From JBGVMW01 sp045125095 (GTDB lineage: Bacteria; Bacillota; Clostridia; Lachnospirales; Lachnospiraceae): DNA of 64,000 nucleotides. Each line of letters begins with the position of its first letter. Within the stretch, counting starts at the first letter, position 1. Positions 1 through 8,639 of this stretch are shown piece after piece. The stretch lies in NCBI GenBank assembly GCA_045125095.1, contig JBGVMW010000069.1, positions 45,196 to 109,195 on the forward strand, given 5' to 3'. Both the position numbers and the translations under genes were made by a program. The notes under the pieces were generated by a model. That model was given only the letters and a program-made list of their open reading frames with translations. It searched no databases and was not told where the DNA came from.

Positions 1-1
1 G

Positions 2-319
2 TATTTAGAGCGCATGTTGAAAACCTCTGAAATCATCTCTGAGGAATCAGCAGAAGATGAAGTAGGACTAAATAACACCATTACGCTCTACATGGAGGAC
101 GATGACGAGGAAGAAACCTACCGTCTGGTAACGTCAGTCCGTGGCAATTCCATGAGGAACATGATAAGTACAGAGTCTCCGATTGGTAAGGCTATTCTGG
201 GACATAAAGTCGGTGACCGCGTGGAGATTCGCGTCAATGATACCTTCAGTTATTTTGCTGAGATTCGGAAAATCGAAAATACAATAGACGACGGCAGTGA
301 TGAGCTGCGTAAATACTAA
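2..319 (+). CDS. GreA-type transcript cleavage factor, 3' part only
   Basis: The reading frame is open from the first bases with no start, so the gene begins before the window. What remains is the end of the N-terminal coiled coil and the whole C-terminal FKBP-like domain of the GreA/GreB family, including the family signature around SPIGKAILGHKVGD. Proteins of this family bind in the secondary channel of RNA polymerase and stimulate cleavage of backtracked RNA. The tail after the domain is acidic and short. A hairpin follows directly. GreA itself is most likely; a GreA-like paralogue cannot be excluded because the catalytic coiled-coil tip is outside the window. Confidence 0.85.
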   Translation, partial: YLERMLKTSEIISEESAEDEVGLNNTITLYMEDDDEEETYRLVTSVRGNSMRNMISTESPIGKAILGHKVGDRVEIRVNDTFSYFAEIRKIENTIDDGSDELRKY

Positions 320-343
320 AAGGAGCCAGAGATGGCTCCTTTA
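317..343 (+). terminator. Terminator after the greA-like gene
   Basis: An 8-bp perfect stem (AGGAGCCA/TGGCTCCT) with a GAGA loop, flanked by A and T runs, starts at the stop codon. The T run is short, so termination may be partial. Confidence 0.6.
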
Positions 344-469
344 ATGGTTGGAGAAAAACAAAGTCGCTTAGTATGGTATACAAGAAAAAATATTGTGCAG
401 ATTAACCATGTGTAGGTCATAATGACGAAAAAAATATAAAAAAATAATTAAAAATATGTAAAATACCCA

Positions 470-498
470 TTCTCTATTCTAAAAAATGGGTGTATAAT
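470..498 (+). promoter_or_regulatory. Candidate promoter of the atp operon
   Basis: A perfect TATAAT lies at 493-498, about 60 bases before the atpB start. The matching -35 position (about 470-475) is poor. The surrounding 100 bases are very AT-rich. The -10 assignment is from sequence only. Confidence 0.4.
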
Positions 499-555
499 CA
501 GTGCATACATGTGGTAAAAAATACAAATACTGCATAATAAAACATAAGGAAAGGG

Positions 556-1251
556 GTGGAACTTACGGGAAGTTTAGCGGAAGAATTACTGGAAGAACTG
601 GAAGTGGAAACAGTGTTTACCATTCCCATTGGAGATGGAATACCGATTTATGAATCGGTGGTGGTATCCTTCCTCATTACAGCGGTGGTATTTTTGCTTT
701 CTATCATCTTTGTAAGGAACCTTAAGGTGGAAAATCCTGGAAAAGGGCAGTTGCTGTTAGAAGTGGCAATATGCGGAATCTGGGGCTTTTTCGAAGATTT
801 ACTTGGTAAAGAAGGACGGAAATATATTCCTTATCTGATTTCAGTAGCAGTATTTATTGGGTTGGCCAATATTATAGGTATATTTGGCTTTAAGTCTCCA
901 ACAAAGGACATGAACGTGACAGTAGCATTATCGTTGATGAGTATTGTGTTAATTGAAGCGTCCAGTGTCGCTGCCAAGGGACCGAAAAAGTTTTTAAAAA
1001 GCTTTGCAGAACCGGTTCCGATTGTTGCACCAATTAATATTTTGGAGATATTTATACGTCCGCTGTCGTTATGTATGCGATTGTTCGGTAACGTATTAGG
1101 TGCGTTCGTAGTAATGGAATTGATAAAATTGCTGGTTCCGGCAATTGTACCAGTGCCATTTTGCTTGTACTTTGATTTGTTTGATGGTTTGATACAGGCG
1201 TATGTGTTTGTATTTCTGACAACATTATTTATCAGAGAAAGCATTGAATAA
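556..1251 (+). CDS. atpB: ATP synthase Fo subunit a
   Basis: Membrane subunit a of F1Fo ATP synthase; it forms the ion half-channels against the c ring. The protein has 231 residues with about five to six hydrophobic helices. The essential arginine is R175 in SLCMRLFGN, and the conserved Asn of the fourth helix is at N120. The start is GTG at 556, five bases after AGGA. It is the first gene of an atpB-E-F-H-A-G-D-C operon; no atpI or atpZ gene precedes it here. Confidence 0.96.
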   Translation: MELTGSLAEELLEELEVETVFTIPIGDGIPIYESVVVSFLITAVVFLLSIIFVRNLKVENPGKGQLLLEVAICGIWGFFEDLLGKEGRKYIPYLISVAVFIGLANIIGIFGFKSPTKDMNVTVALSLMSIVLIEASSVAAKGPKKFLKSFAEPVPIVAPINILEIFIRPLSLCMRLFGNVLGAFVVMELIKLLVPAIVPVPFCLYFDLFDGLIQAYVFVFLTTLFIRESIE

Positions 1252-1335
1252 CAGAGTTGTAACTTGTAAGTAGATACATATTGTAGGTATTTACCAGGAT
1301 TAAAAATTATATGGAAACGTAAAGGAGATAACATT

Positions 1336-1557
1336 ATGAGTTTAGTTGCATTAGGAGCAGGTATTGCAGTATTAACAGGTATTGGAGCAGGTATTGGTAT
1401 TGGTATGGCTACCTCAAAGGCGGTAGATGCCATTGCAAGACAGCCGGAAGCAGAGAGCAAGATTTCTAAGAACTTACTGTTAGGTTGTGCGTTAGCAGAA
1501 GCAACTGCTATTTATGGTTTCGTTATTGCTGTATTAATTATCTTCTTCCTTGGATAG
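1336..1557 (+). CDS. atpE: ATP synthase Fo subunit c
   Basis: A 73-residue hairpin of two membrane helices joined by the polar loop ARQPEAE, the proteolipid that forms the rotor ring. The ion-carrying carboxylate is E55 in the second helix. Known Na+-binding c subunits carry Gln in helix 1 and E-S-T-x-x-Y in helix 2. Here the Gln position is Ile (I22) and the Ser is Ala (A56), while T57 and Y60 remain. The full Na+ signature is therefore missing and proton coupling is more likely, though this is inference. RBS AAGGAGA precedes ATG. Confidence 0.96.
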   Translation: MSLVALGAGIAVLTGIGAGIGIGMATSKAVDAIARQPEAESKISKNLLLGCALAEATAIYGFVIAVLIIFFLG

Positions 1558-1662
1558 TGTACAGTACACTAGGTTTAACAGGAACGGGTATCCTGGATAC
1601 AACATCCTAAGCAGAATGTTTTCCGGGTGTTGTACGGAAACGAAGAAAGGAAGGCGGACAAG

Positions 1663-2145
1663 GTGTTAAAATTAGATGTTATAAACATTGTCTGTATCAT
1701 AATTAACCTTCTCATTTTGTATTTGTTGATGAAGAAGTTTTTAATTGGTCCGGTAATGAATGTAATTGAGAAGCGTAATGCACTGATTGCATCCCAGTTT
1801 GCTGAGGCAGAAGCTGTAAAAACACAGGCAAATGAATTAAAGGATCAGTATGAAAGTGATTTGAAGCAGGTAAAAGAAAAAAGCATTGAAATTATGGATA
1901 ATGCCAGAGCGGAAGCACAGTTAGAATATGACCGCATTGTAACAGATGCAGATGAACGTGCAAAATCGATTGTGAACAAAGCACATGCCGATATCGCTCT
2001 GGAGAAAGAAAAGACATTAAAAGAGATGGAATCTGAAATTGGCGGCTTAGTAGCTATGGCAGTGGATAAGGTTGCCGGTACAAAGAATTCCGCAGAAGCA
2101 GATAAGGATATGATTGATCAGTTCTTGTCAGAAATGAATCTGTAA
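1663..2145 (+). CDS. atpF: ATP synthase Fo subunit b
   Basis: Peripheral stalk subunit b: one N-terminal membrane helix (about residues 4-25) followed by a long charged, Ala/Glu/Lys-rich coiled coil that contacts F1 through delta. I chose the GTG at 1663, eight bases after AGGAAGG. The resulting N-terminus MLKLDVINIV matches the family. An upstream GTG at 1627 would add twelve polar residues and has no ribosome binding site. 160 residues, the usual length. Confidence 0.94.
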   Translation: MLKLDVINIVCIIINLLILYLLMKKFLIGPVMNVIEKRNALIASQFAEAEAVKTQANELKDQYESDLKQVKEKSIEIMDNARAEAQLEYDRIVTDADERAKSIVNKAHADIALEKEKTLKEMESEIGGLVAMAVDKVAGTKNSAEADKDMIDQFLSEMNL

Positions 2146-2189
2146 TGTACTTTTCCGTAGAATCCATAAGTGAATAGAGAGGTATGCCT

Positions 2190-2708
2190 ATGACACAGAC
2201 AGGTATAAATTATGGAAAAGTCTTGTTTGAATTAGGAGTATCTAATGACGTGGTTGCAGAACTTCAGAAAGTATTTTCGAGTTCTGAAGAATTGATGGAT
2301 ACATTAAAGAACCCTGTAGTTTCTGCTACAAGTAAGCGGCATATCGTTGATAAAATATTTGCTGGTGGCAGATATCCGGACATTGTGGTGAACTTTTTGA
2401 AAAAAGTAAGTGACAATGGGCATATGGATAAGATTTCAGAAATATTTGACGGTTATCTGGCATGTTATGAGGAAGCTAATAAGATTGTCAGTGCAAAATT
2501 ATATTATGTAACAGAGCCACAGGAGGCGCAGGTAGAAGGATTCAAGAACTATCTGTGTAAGCAATATCAGGCAAACGAGGCAAGACTTGAATTAATACAG
2601 GACGAAAGTCTAATGGGCGGATTTATTTTAAGCGTGAAAAATCATGAGATTGATAAGAGTCTGAAAGGCCGCTTGAAATCAATGCGTCAAAGATTGACCA
2701 GGAGGTGA
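2190..2708 (+). CDS. atpH: ATP synthase F1 subunit delta
   Basis: OSCP/delta subunit, which ties the b stalk to the top of the alpha3beta3 head. It has 172 residues: an N-terminal helical domain and the conserved C-terminal segment around LMGGFILSVKNHEIDKSLKGR. ATG at 2190 sits seven bases after GAGAGG. The ATG at 2184 is only one base after it and is unlikely. Its stop codon overlaps the ribosome binding site of atpA, which suggests translational coupling. Confidence 0.94.
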   Translation: MTQTGINYGKVLFELGVSNDVVAELQKVFSSSEELMDTLKNPVVSATSKRHIVDKIFAGGRYPDIVVNFLKKVSDNGHMDKISEIFDGYLACYEEANKIVSAKLYYVTEPQEAQVEGFKNYLCKQYQANEARLELIQDESLMGGFILSVKNHEIDKSLKGRLKSMRQRLTRR

Positions 2709-2713
2709 GTTGT

Positions 2714-4222
2714 TTGAGTTCTATCAGCTCAGAAGAAATCATTTCAGTTTTAAAAAGTGAAATAGAAAATTATGATACAATGTCAAAGAATCAGGAAGTG
2801 GGTACAGTTATCTGGGTAGGTGACGGTATTGCTACTGTATACGGCATTGACCATGCAATGTATGGTGAGATTGTAATCTTTGATACAGGCGTTAAAGGTA
2901 TGGTTCAGGATATCAGACGAGGTGAAATCGGATGTATTTTACTTGGTAAAGACAACGGTATCAAAGAAGGTACAAAGGTAACTCGTACGAAGAAGAAAGC
3001 AGGAATCCCTGTTGGTGATGCATTTGTTGGAAGAATCGTGGATGCATTAGGTGCTCCGATTGATGGATTGGGAGAGATTGCAAGCACAGATTATCGCCCA
3101 ATTGAAAATGATGCACCGGGTATTGTAGATAGAAAATCGGTAAATCAGCCAATGGAAACCGGTATTCTGGCCATTGATTCTATGTTCCCAATCGGACGTG
3201 GACAGCGTGAGTTGATTATCGGTGACAGACAGACCGGTAAGACATCAATTGCAACAGATACGATTATCAACCAGAAAGGAAAAGATGTTATCTGTATTTA
3301 TGTAGCAATTGGACAGAAGGCATCTACTGTTGCAAAAATTGTAAATACATTAAGAAAGCATGAGGCAATGGATTATACAATTGTGTTGTCAGCAACAGCA
3401 AGTGATCCGGCTTCGTTACAGTATATTGCTCCGTATTCCGGTACTGCATTGGCAGAGTACTTTATGTACAATGGAAAAGATGTTCTGATTGTATATGATG
3501 ACTTGTCAAAGCATGCGGTAGCATACCGTGCATTATCTCTGTTGTTAGAGCGTTCACCGGGACGTGAAGCATATCCGGGTGATGTATTTTATCTGCATTC
3601 CAGATTATTAGAGCGTTCTGCGAAGTTAAATGATGAATTGGGTGGCGGTTCTATCACCGCATTGCCGATTATTGAGACACAGGCTGGTGATGTATCTGCG
3701 TATATCCCAACCAATGTTATCTCCATTACCGATGGACAGATTTTCCTGGAAAGTGACCTGTTCTTCAGTGGTCAGAGACCAGCGGTAAATGTTGGTTTAT
3801 CCGTATCTCGTGTTGGCGGTGCGGCACAAACGAAGGCGATGAAAAAAGCTGCAGGAAGTGTGCGTATTGACCTTGCACAGTACCGTGAAATGGAAGTATT
3901 TACCCAGTTCAGCTCTGATTTAGATGAAGGTACAAAAGCACAGTTGGCATATGGTAAAGGCTTAATGGAATTGTTGAAACAGCCGCTTTGCCGTCCATTG
4001 CAGCTTCATGAACAGGTAATTACATTAGTGGCAGCAAATCACAAATTATTTGTGAGTATTGATGTAAAGCACTTAAAGAAATGCCAGATGGAAATGCTTC
4101 ATTTCTTTGATACGGCACATCCTGAGATTGGACGTGAGATTGAGGAAACCAAAGCATTGACAGAAGAATTGACCAGCAAAATTATTGAGACAGCAAAAGA
4201 GTATTTAGATAGAATATCCTAA
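2714..4222 (+). CDS. atpA: ATP synthase F1 subunit alpha
   Basis: Non-catalytic nucleotide-binding subunit of F1. Walker A GDRQTGKT lies at about residues 170-177, and the arginine-finger motif SVSRVGG is near residue 365. 502 residues, normal length. The TTG at 2714 is eight bases after AGGAGG and gives the standard N-terminus MSSISSEEIISVLKSEIENY. The GTG at 2705 overlaps the Shine-Dalgarno itself and is rejected. Confidence 0.96.
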   Translation: MSSISSEEIISVLKSEIENYDTMSKNQEVGTVIWVGDGIATVYGIDHAMYGEIVIFDTGVKGMVQDIRRGEIGCILLGKDNGIKEGTKVTRTKKKAGIPVGDAFVGRIVDALGAPIDGLGEIASTDYRPIENDAPGIVDRKSVNQPMETGILAIDSMFPIGRGQRELIIGDRQTGKTSIATDTIINQKGKDVICIYVAIGQKASTVAKIVNTLRKHEAMDYTIVLSATASDPASLQYIAPYSGTALAEYFMYNGKDVLIVYDDLSKHAVAYRALSLLLERSPGREAYPGDVFYLHSRLLERSAKLNDELGGGSITALPIIETQAGDVSAYIPTNVISITDGQIFLESDLFFSGQRPAVNVGLSVSRVGGAAQTKAMKKAAGSVRIDLAQYREMEVFTQFSSDLDEGTKAQLAYGKGLMELLKQPLCRPLQLHEQVITLVAANHKLFVSIDVKHLKKCQMEMLHFFDTAHPEIGREIEETKALTEELTSKIIETAKEYLDRIS

Positions 4223-4244
4223 TTGTTGACTGAAAGGAGATACT

Positions 4245-5141
4245 ATGGCAAATGCGAAGGAAATTCAGGGCAGAATAAAAAGCATTCAGGACACCATGAA
4301 GATTACGAATGCTATGTATATGATTTCTTCTTCCAAGCTGAAAAGGGCAAAGAAAAGTCTTGAGGACACAGAGCCATACTTTTATACCCTTCAATCAACA
4401 CTGTCGCGTATTCTTCGCCATATTCCGGATGTGGAGCATAAGTTTTTTGATGAACGTGAGAATGTTCCGGAGGATGAGAAGAAGCGAGGCTATATTGTGG
4501 TAACAGCAGATAAGGGTATGGCTGGTGCGTACAATCATAATGTTATCAAGATGGCTGAGGAGCAATTAGGAAAAGGAAAAAACAACATGCTCTTTGTGTT
4601 GGGACAGATAGGATATCATTATTTTGAAAAGAAAAATGTACAGATTGATATGAAATTTCAGTACACCATTCAGAATCCAACTCAGAACCGCGCCAGAAAT
4701 ATTGCTGAATTTATTCTGGATTTATATGAAACAAAACAATTAGATGAAGTGTATATCATTTTTACAAAAATGGTAAGCTCGGTCGCTGCTGAGACAGAAA
4801 TGTCACAATTGCTTCCGCTAAAAAAATCGGATTACCATGCAGGGGAGATACCGATTGATGTACCATTAGAGGAAATCGCATTTGTTCCTTCGCCGGAAGC
4901 AGTCTGCGATATGGTAGTACCAAACATTATATCTGGTTATGTATATGGTGCGTTGGTGGAAGCGTATGCCAGTGAGCAGAATGCACGTATGATGGCAATG
5001 GAATCGGCTACAAAGAGTGCAAATGATATGCTGCGGGAATTAGGAATCATATATAACCGCGTACGTCAGGCAGCCATTACTCAGGAAATTACTGAGGTGA
5101 TTGGTGGTGCTAAGGCGCAGAAAAAGAAAGTGAAGCATTAA
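4245..5141 (+). CDS. atpG: ATP synthase F1 subunit gamma
   Basis: Central rotor shaft of F1. The N-terminal helix IQGRIKSIQDTMKITNAMYM and the C-terminal helix with MAMESATKSANDMLRELG are the two coiled-coil strands of the family. The Rossmann-like middle domain lies between. 298 residues, slightly longer than the usual ~285. ATG is preceded by GAAAGGAGA. Confidence 0.95.
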   Translation: MANAKEIQGRIKSIQDTMKITNAMYMISSSKLKRAKKSLEDTEPYFYTLQSTLSRILRHIPDVEHKFFDERENVPEDEKKRGYIVVTADKGMAGAYNHNVIKMAEEQLGKGKNNMLFVLGQIGYHYFEKKNVQIDMKFQYTIQNPTQNRARNIAEFILDLYETKQLDEVYIIFTKMVSSVAAETEMSQLLPLKKSDYHAGEIPIDVPLEEIAFVPSPEAVCDMVVPNIISGYVYGALVEAYASEQNARMMAMESATKSANDMLRELGIIYNRVRQAAITQEITEVIGGAKAQKKKVKH

Positions 5142-5153
5142 GAGAGGTACGCT

Positions 5154-6545
5154 ATGGTAAAAGGTAAAATTATTCAGGTTTCAGGACCTGTTGTTGACGT
5201 AGAATTTGAAGACAATAATATTCCGTACATTAAAGATGCTCTTTATGTAGATAACAATGGTAAGAAATGTGTAATGGAAGTGGCACAACACTTAGGAAAT
5301 AATGTGGTTCGCTGTATCATGTTATCAGCCAGCGAAGGACTACATAGAGACATGGAAGTAGTAGCAACCGGAGCAGGAATTAAAGTTCCTGTAGGTGAGA
5401 AGACGTTAGGTCGTTTGTTTAATGTATTAGGAGACACCATTGATGGTGGGGAATCATTAGAAAATGAAGAACATTGGGTAATTCACAGAGATGCTCCATC
5501 TTTTGAGGATCAAAGCCCGGTAGTAGAGATTTTAGAGACCGGTATCAAAGTCATTGATTTGTTGGCACCATATGCAAAAGGTGGAAAGATTGGTCTGTTT
5601 GGTGGTGCCGGCGTTGGTAAGACGGTATTGATACAGGAATTAATCCGCAATATTGCAACAGAACATGGTGGGTATTCTATTTTTACCGGTGTTGGAGAGC
5701 GTTCCCGTGAAGGTAACGACTTATGGTCGGAAATGAAGGAATCTGGTGTATTAGATAAGACTGCATTAGTGTTTGGACAGATGAACGAGCCGCCAGGATC
5801 CCGTATGCGTGTGGCAGAAACAGGACTTACTATGGCAGAATATTTCCGTGATGAACAGCACCAGAATGTGCTTTTATTCATTGATAATATCTTCCGTTTT
5901 GTACAGGCTGGTTCAGAAGTGTCGGCATTGCTTGGACGTATGCCATCAGCCGTTGGTTATCAGCCAACACTAGCTACAGAAGTTGGTGAGTTACAGGAGA
6001 GAATTGCTTCGACAAAGAATGGTTCTGTAACATCCGTACAGGCTGTCTATGTACCGGCAGATGACTTGACTGACCCGGCTCCGGCTACAACTTTCGCGCA
6101 TCTGGATGCTACAACGGTATTATCCAGAAAGATTGTAGAACAGGGTATTTATCCTGCGGTAGATCCGTTGGAGTCTACTTCACGTATCTTGGAGGCAGAT
6201 GTAGTTGGCGAAGAACATTATGAAACAGCAAGACGCGTGCAGGAAATCTTGCAGAAATATAAAGAATTGCAGGATATTATTGCAATTTTAGGTATGGAAG
6301 AATTGTCTGATGAGGATAAGCTGACTGTATACAGAGCAAGAAAGGTACAGAAATTCTTATCACAGCCATTCCATGTGGCAGAGAATTTTACAGGTGTACC
6401 TGGTAAATATGTGCCATTACAGGAAACCATTAAGGGATTTAAGGCAATCATTGATGGTGAGATGGATGAGTATCCGGAGTGGGCATTCTTTAATGTAGGC
6501 ACCATTGAGGATGTAAAGGCAAAAGCTGAGGCTGGAGAAGCGTAG
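5154..6545 (+). CDS. atpD: ATP synthase F1 subunit beta
   Basis: Catalytic subunit of F1. The Walker A motif GGAGVGKT is at residues 150-157, the catalytic Glu is E182 in GERSREGND, and a DELSEED-like loop reads EELSDED near residue 380. 463 residues, normal length. It starts twelve bases after atpG with AGAGAGG as ribosome binding site. Confidence 0.97.
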   Translation: MVKGKIIQVSGPVVDVEFEDNNIPYIKDALYVDNNGKKCVMEVAQHLGNNVVRCIMLSASEGLHRDMEVVATGAGIKVPVGEKTLGRLFNVLGDTIDGGESLENEEHWVIHRDAPSFEDQSPVVEILETGIKVIDLLAPYAKGGKIGLFGGAGVGKTVLIQELIRNIATEHGGYSIFTGVGERSREGNDLWSEMKESGVLDKTALVFGQMNEPPGSRMRVAETGLTMAEYFRDEQHQNVLLFIDNIFRFVQAGSEVSALLGRMPSAVGYQPTLATEVGELQERIASTKNGSVTSVQAVYVPADDLTDPAPATTFAHLDATTVLSRKIVEQGIYPAVDPLESTSRILEADVVGEEHYETARRVQEILQKYKELQDIIAILGMEELSDEDKLTVYRARKVQKFLSQPFHVAENFTGVPGKYVPLQETIKGFKAIIDGEMDEYPEWAFFNVGTIEDVKAKAEAGEA

Positions 6546-6556
6546 GAGGTTTGCTT

Positions 6557-6964
6557 ATGAATACATTTAGTTTAAGAGTATTAGCAGCCAATAAAACCTT
6601 CTTTGAAGGATCTTGTACAAAGCTGATTTTTACAACGCATGATGGTGAATGTGAAATTATGGCACACCACGAGAACATGATGATTACGGTATCTGTAGGT
6701 GCAATGCGATTTGAAGATGCAGAGGGTAATGTGCATAAGGCAATTACAGGTGAAGGATTTGTTCAGGTGGTAAATAACCGTGTGCTTTTATTAGCAGATA
6801 CGGTGGAACGCCCGGAGGAGATTGATATACGCCGTGCGCAGGAAGCAAAGGAGCGTGCAGAGGAGCAGATGCGACAGAAGCAAAGTATTGTGGAGTACCA
6901 TCATTCCCAGGCTTCTCTTGCAAGGGCGATGGCAAGATTGAAACAGGCAAATAAAAATATATAA
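6557..6964 (+). CDS. atpC: ATP synthase F1 subunit epsilon
   Basis: Epsilon subunit: an N-terminal beta sandwich (about residues 1-85) and a C-terminal helical hairpin rich in Ala, Glu, Arg and Gln. It links gamma to the c ring and can inhibit ATP hydrolysis. ATG at 6557 is seven bases after AGGAGG; the TTG at 6551 is too close. 135 residues. Last gene of the operon. Confidence 0.94.
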   Translation: MNTFSLRVLAANKTFFEGSCTKLIFTTHDGECEIMAHHENMMITVSVGAMRFEDAEGNVHKAITGEGFVQVVNNRVLLLADTVERPEEIDIRRAQEAKERAEEQMRQKQSIVEYHHSQASLARAMARLKQANKNI

Positions 6965-6966
6965 AT

Positions 6967-7001
6967 AAAAAAAGAAGCAGGCAGGTTCTGCTTCTTTTTT
7001 T
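6967..7001 (+). terminator. Rho-independent terminator of the atp operon
   Basis: A strong hairpin with stem AGAAGCAG/CTGCTTCT extended by A/T pairs, a seven-base loop and a run of seven or more T, just after the atpC stop. Confidence 0.92.
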
Positions 7002-7003
7002 AT

Positions 7004-7075
7004 TTACTAGGAAATTACAACAGTCCGTTGCATGACGTAATGTATGAAATTTCCTAGTATATAAAAACTGATGCG
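7004..7075. repeat. Intergenic repeat, copy 1
   Basis: Inverted arms TACTAGGAAATT (7005-7016) and AATTTCCTAGTA (7048-7059) bracket a 31-base core containing ACAACAGTC and TGCATG. They are followed by TATATAAAAACTGATGC. The same units recur near 10.15-10.24 kb, 10.38 kb and 22.24 kb. It carries no coding sequence. Confidence 0.7.
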
Positions 7076-7211
7076 CACGAATTGGAAAGGAAGATGCACT
7101 GCGTGCCAGATATTCCTTGTTTCACAATCAGACTTGAAAGAACAAAGTAGTTGAAACTTGTCATGATTTGAAGTAGTATAGTATGAGATTGACAAAATAA
7201 GGGAGAACATT

Positions 7212-8600
7212 ATGAAAAATCCATTTTCGAAAAAAATTACCGGCTTAAAAATCATTATTGTAGGCTGTGGAAAAGTAGGAGCAACACTTGTTGAACGATT
7301 AAGTAAAGAAGACCATGATATTACAATTATAGATACAAATGCAGACGTTGTACAAAAAATAACAAGTGTATACGATGTAATGGGCATTGTAGGAAATGGT
7401 TCCAGTTACAGTATACAGATGGAAGCAGGAATTGAACAGGCAGATTTGATAATTGCTGTGACAGAATCTGATGAGTTAAATTTGTTATGTTGTACAATTG
7501 CCAAAAAAGTAGGTGATTGTGCCTCTATTGCCAGAGTGCGTAATCCGGACTACAGCGAAGAATTAAGTTACATCAGAGAGCAGCTTGGAATCTCCCTGAT
7601 TATCAATCCGGAATTAGAGGCTGCTACAGAAATAGCAAGATTATTGCGTTTGCCAACGGCACTCGAAATCAATTCATTTGCGAAAGGCCATGTGGAACTT
7701 GTAAAATTCAGAATCACAAAAGGAAGTCCTCTTGACCAACGAAAAATTGCAAATATCAATAAAGATTTTCAAAGTGATTTGTTGATATGTGGAGTAGAAC
7801 GAGATGGGAATCTGGTGATTCCGGACGGTTCATTTGTACTGAAAGAACTGGATTTGGTGTCTTTTCTTGCTACGCCAATTAATACGCAGATTTTTTTCAA
7901 AAAGATAGGAATGAATACGCATCAGGTTCGAAATTGTATGATTATTGGTGGCGGAAAGACTTCTTATTATCTTGCAAAGCAATTGATTGATATGAATATT
8001 GAAATTAAACTCATTGAGATGAATCGGAAGCGGTGTGAGGAACTGAGCATTCTACTGCCAAAGGCTCTTATTATACAAGGTGATGGTTCTGACCGGAATT
8101 TGCTGGATGAAGAGGAAATAGAGGATATGGAATCTTTCGTGGCATTGACTGGTATTGATGAAGAAAATATTCTTCTTGCCTTATATGCCAGAAAAATGAA
8201 TGATACGAAGGTAATTACCAAAATTAACCGAAGTACATTTAATGATGTGATTGATGGATTGGATTTAGGAAGTGTCATTTATCCGCGATATATAACCTCT
8301 GAAATTATTATTGCTTATGTAAGAGCGATGCAGAATTCCATTGGAAGCAACATTGAGACGCTGTATCATATTTTTGATAACCGAGCAGAAGCAATTGAGT
8401 TTCGAGTAGGAAAGGAATCACCGGTAATTGGCAGGAAGATTTGTGATTTGACATTGAAGGATGAACTTCTGATTGCATGCATGAGCCGGAAGGGAAAAAT
8501 TATTATTCCTAGAGGTAATGATGTTATTCGGGCTGGTGATAAAGTTGTCGTAGTGACAAAACATACTGGTTTCTATGACGTGAAGGATATCCTTAGATAA
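7212..8600 (+). CDS. trkA: Trk potassium uptake regulatory protein TrkA
   Basis: Cytoplasmic NAD(H)-binding regulator that gates the TrkH channel. The 462 residues form two tandem RCK units. The first Rossmann fold shows VGCGKVGATL near residues 16-25 and the second IIGGGKTSYYL near residue 240. Each is followed by a TrkA-C domain (about 140-225 and 375-460). This is the full-length double type. It lies 40 bases upstream of trkH and is surely co-transcribed with it. ATG preceded by AAGGGAG. Confidence 0.95.
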   Translation: MKNPFSKKITGLKIIIVGCGKVGATLVERLSKEDHDITIIDTNADVVQKITSVYDVMGIVGNGSSYSIQMEAGIEQADLIIAVTESDELNLLCCTIAKKVGDCASIARVRNPDYSEELSYIREQLGISLIINPELEAATEIARLLRLPTALEINSFAKGHVELVKFRITKGSPLDQRKIANINKDFQSDLLICGVERDGNLVIPDGSFVLKELDLVSFLATPINTQIFFKKIGMNTHQVRNCMIIGGGKTSYYLAKQLIDMNIEIKLIEMNRKRCEELSILLPKALIIQGDGSDRNLLDEEEIEDMESFVALTGIDEENILLALYARKMNDTKVITKINRSTFNDVIDGLDLGSVIYPRYITSEIIIAYVRAMQNSIGSNIETLYHIFDNRAEAIEFRVGKESPVIGRKICDLTLKDELLIACMSRKGKIIIPRGNDVIRAGDKVVVVTKHTGFYDVKDILR

Positions 8601-8639
8601 ATAATTAGAATTACAGATGATAGGAGTCGCAGAAATATT

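Noticed and set aside
831..1460. Minus-strand frame of 209 codons opposite atpB and atpE
   Set aside because: It is a shadow of two well-supported genes and has no ribosome binding site or recognisable product.
5510..5881. Minus-strand frame opposite atpD
   Set aside because: Shadow of a highly conserved gene; no independent support.
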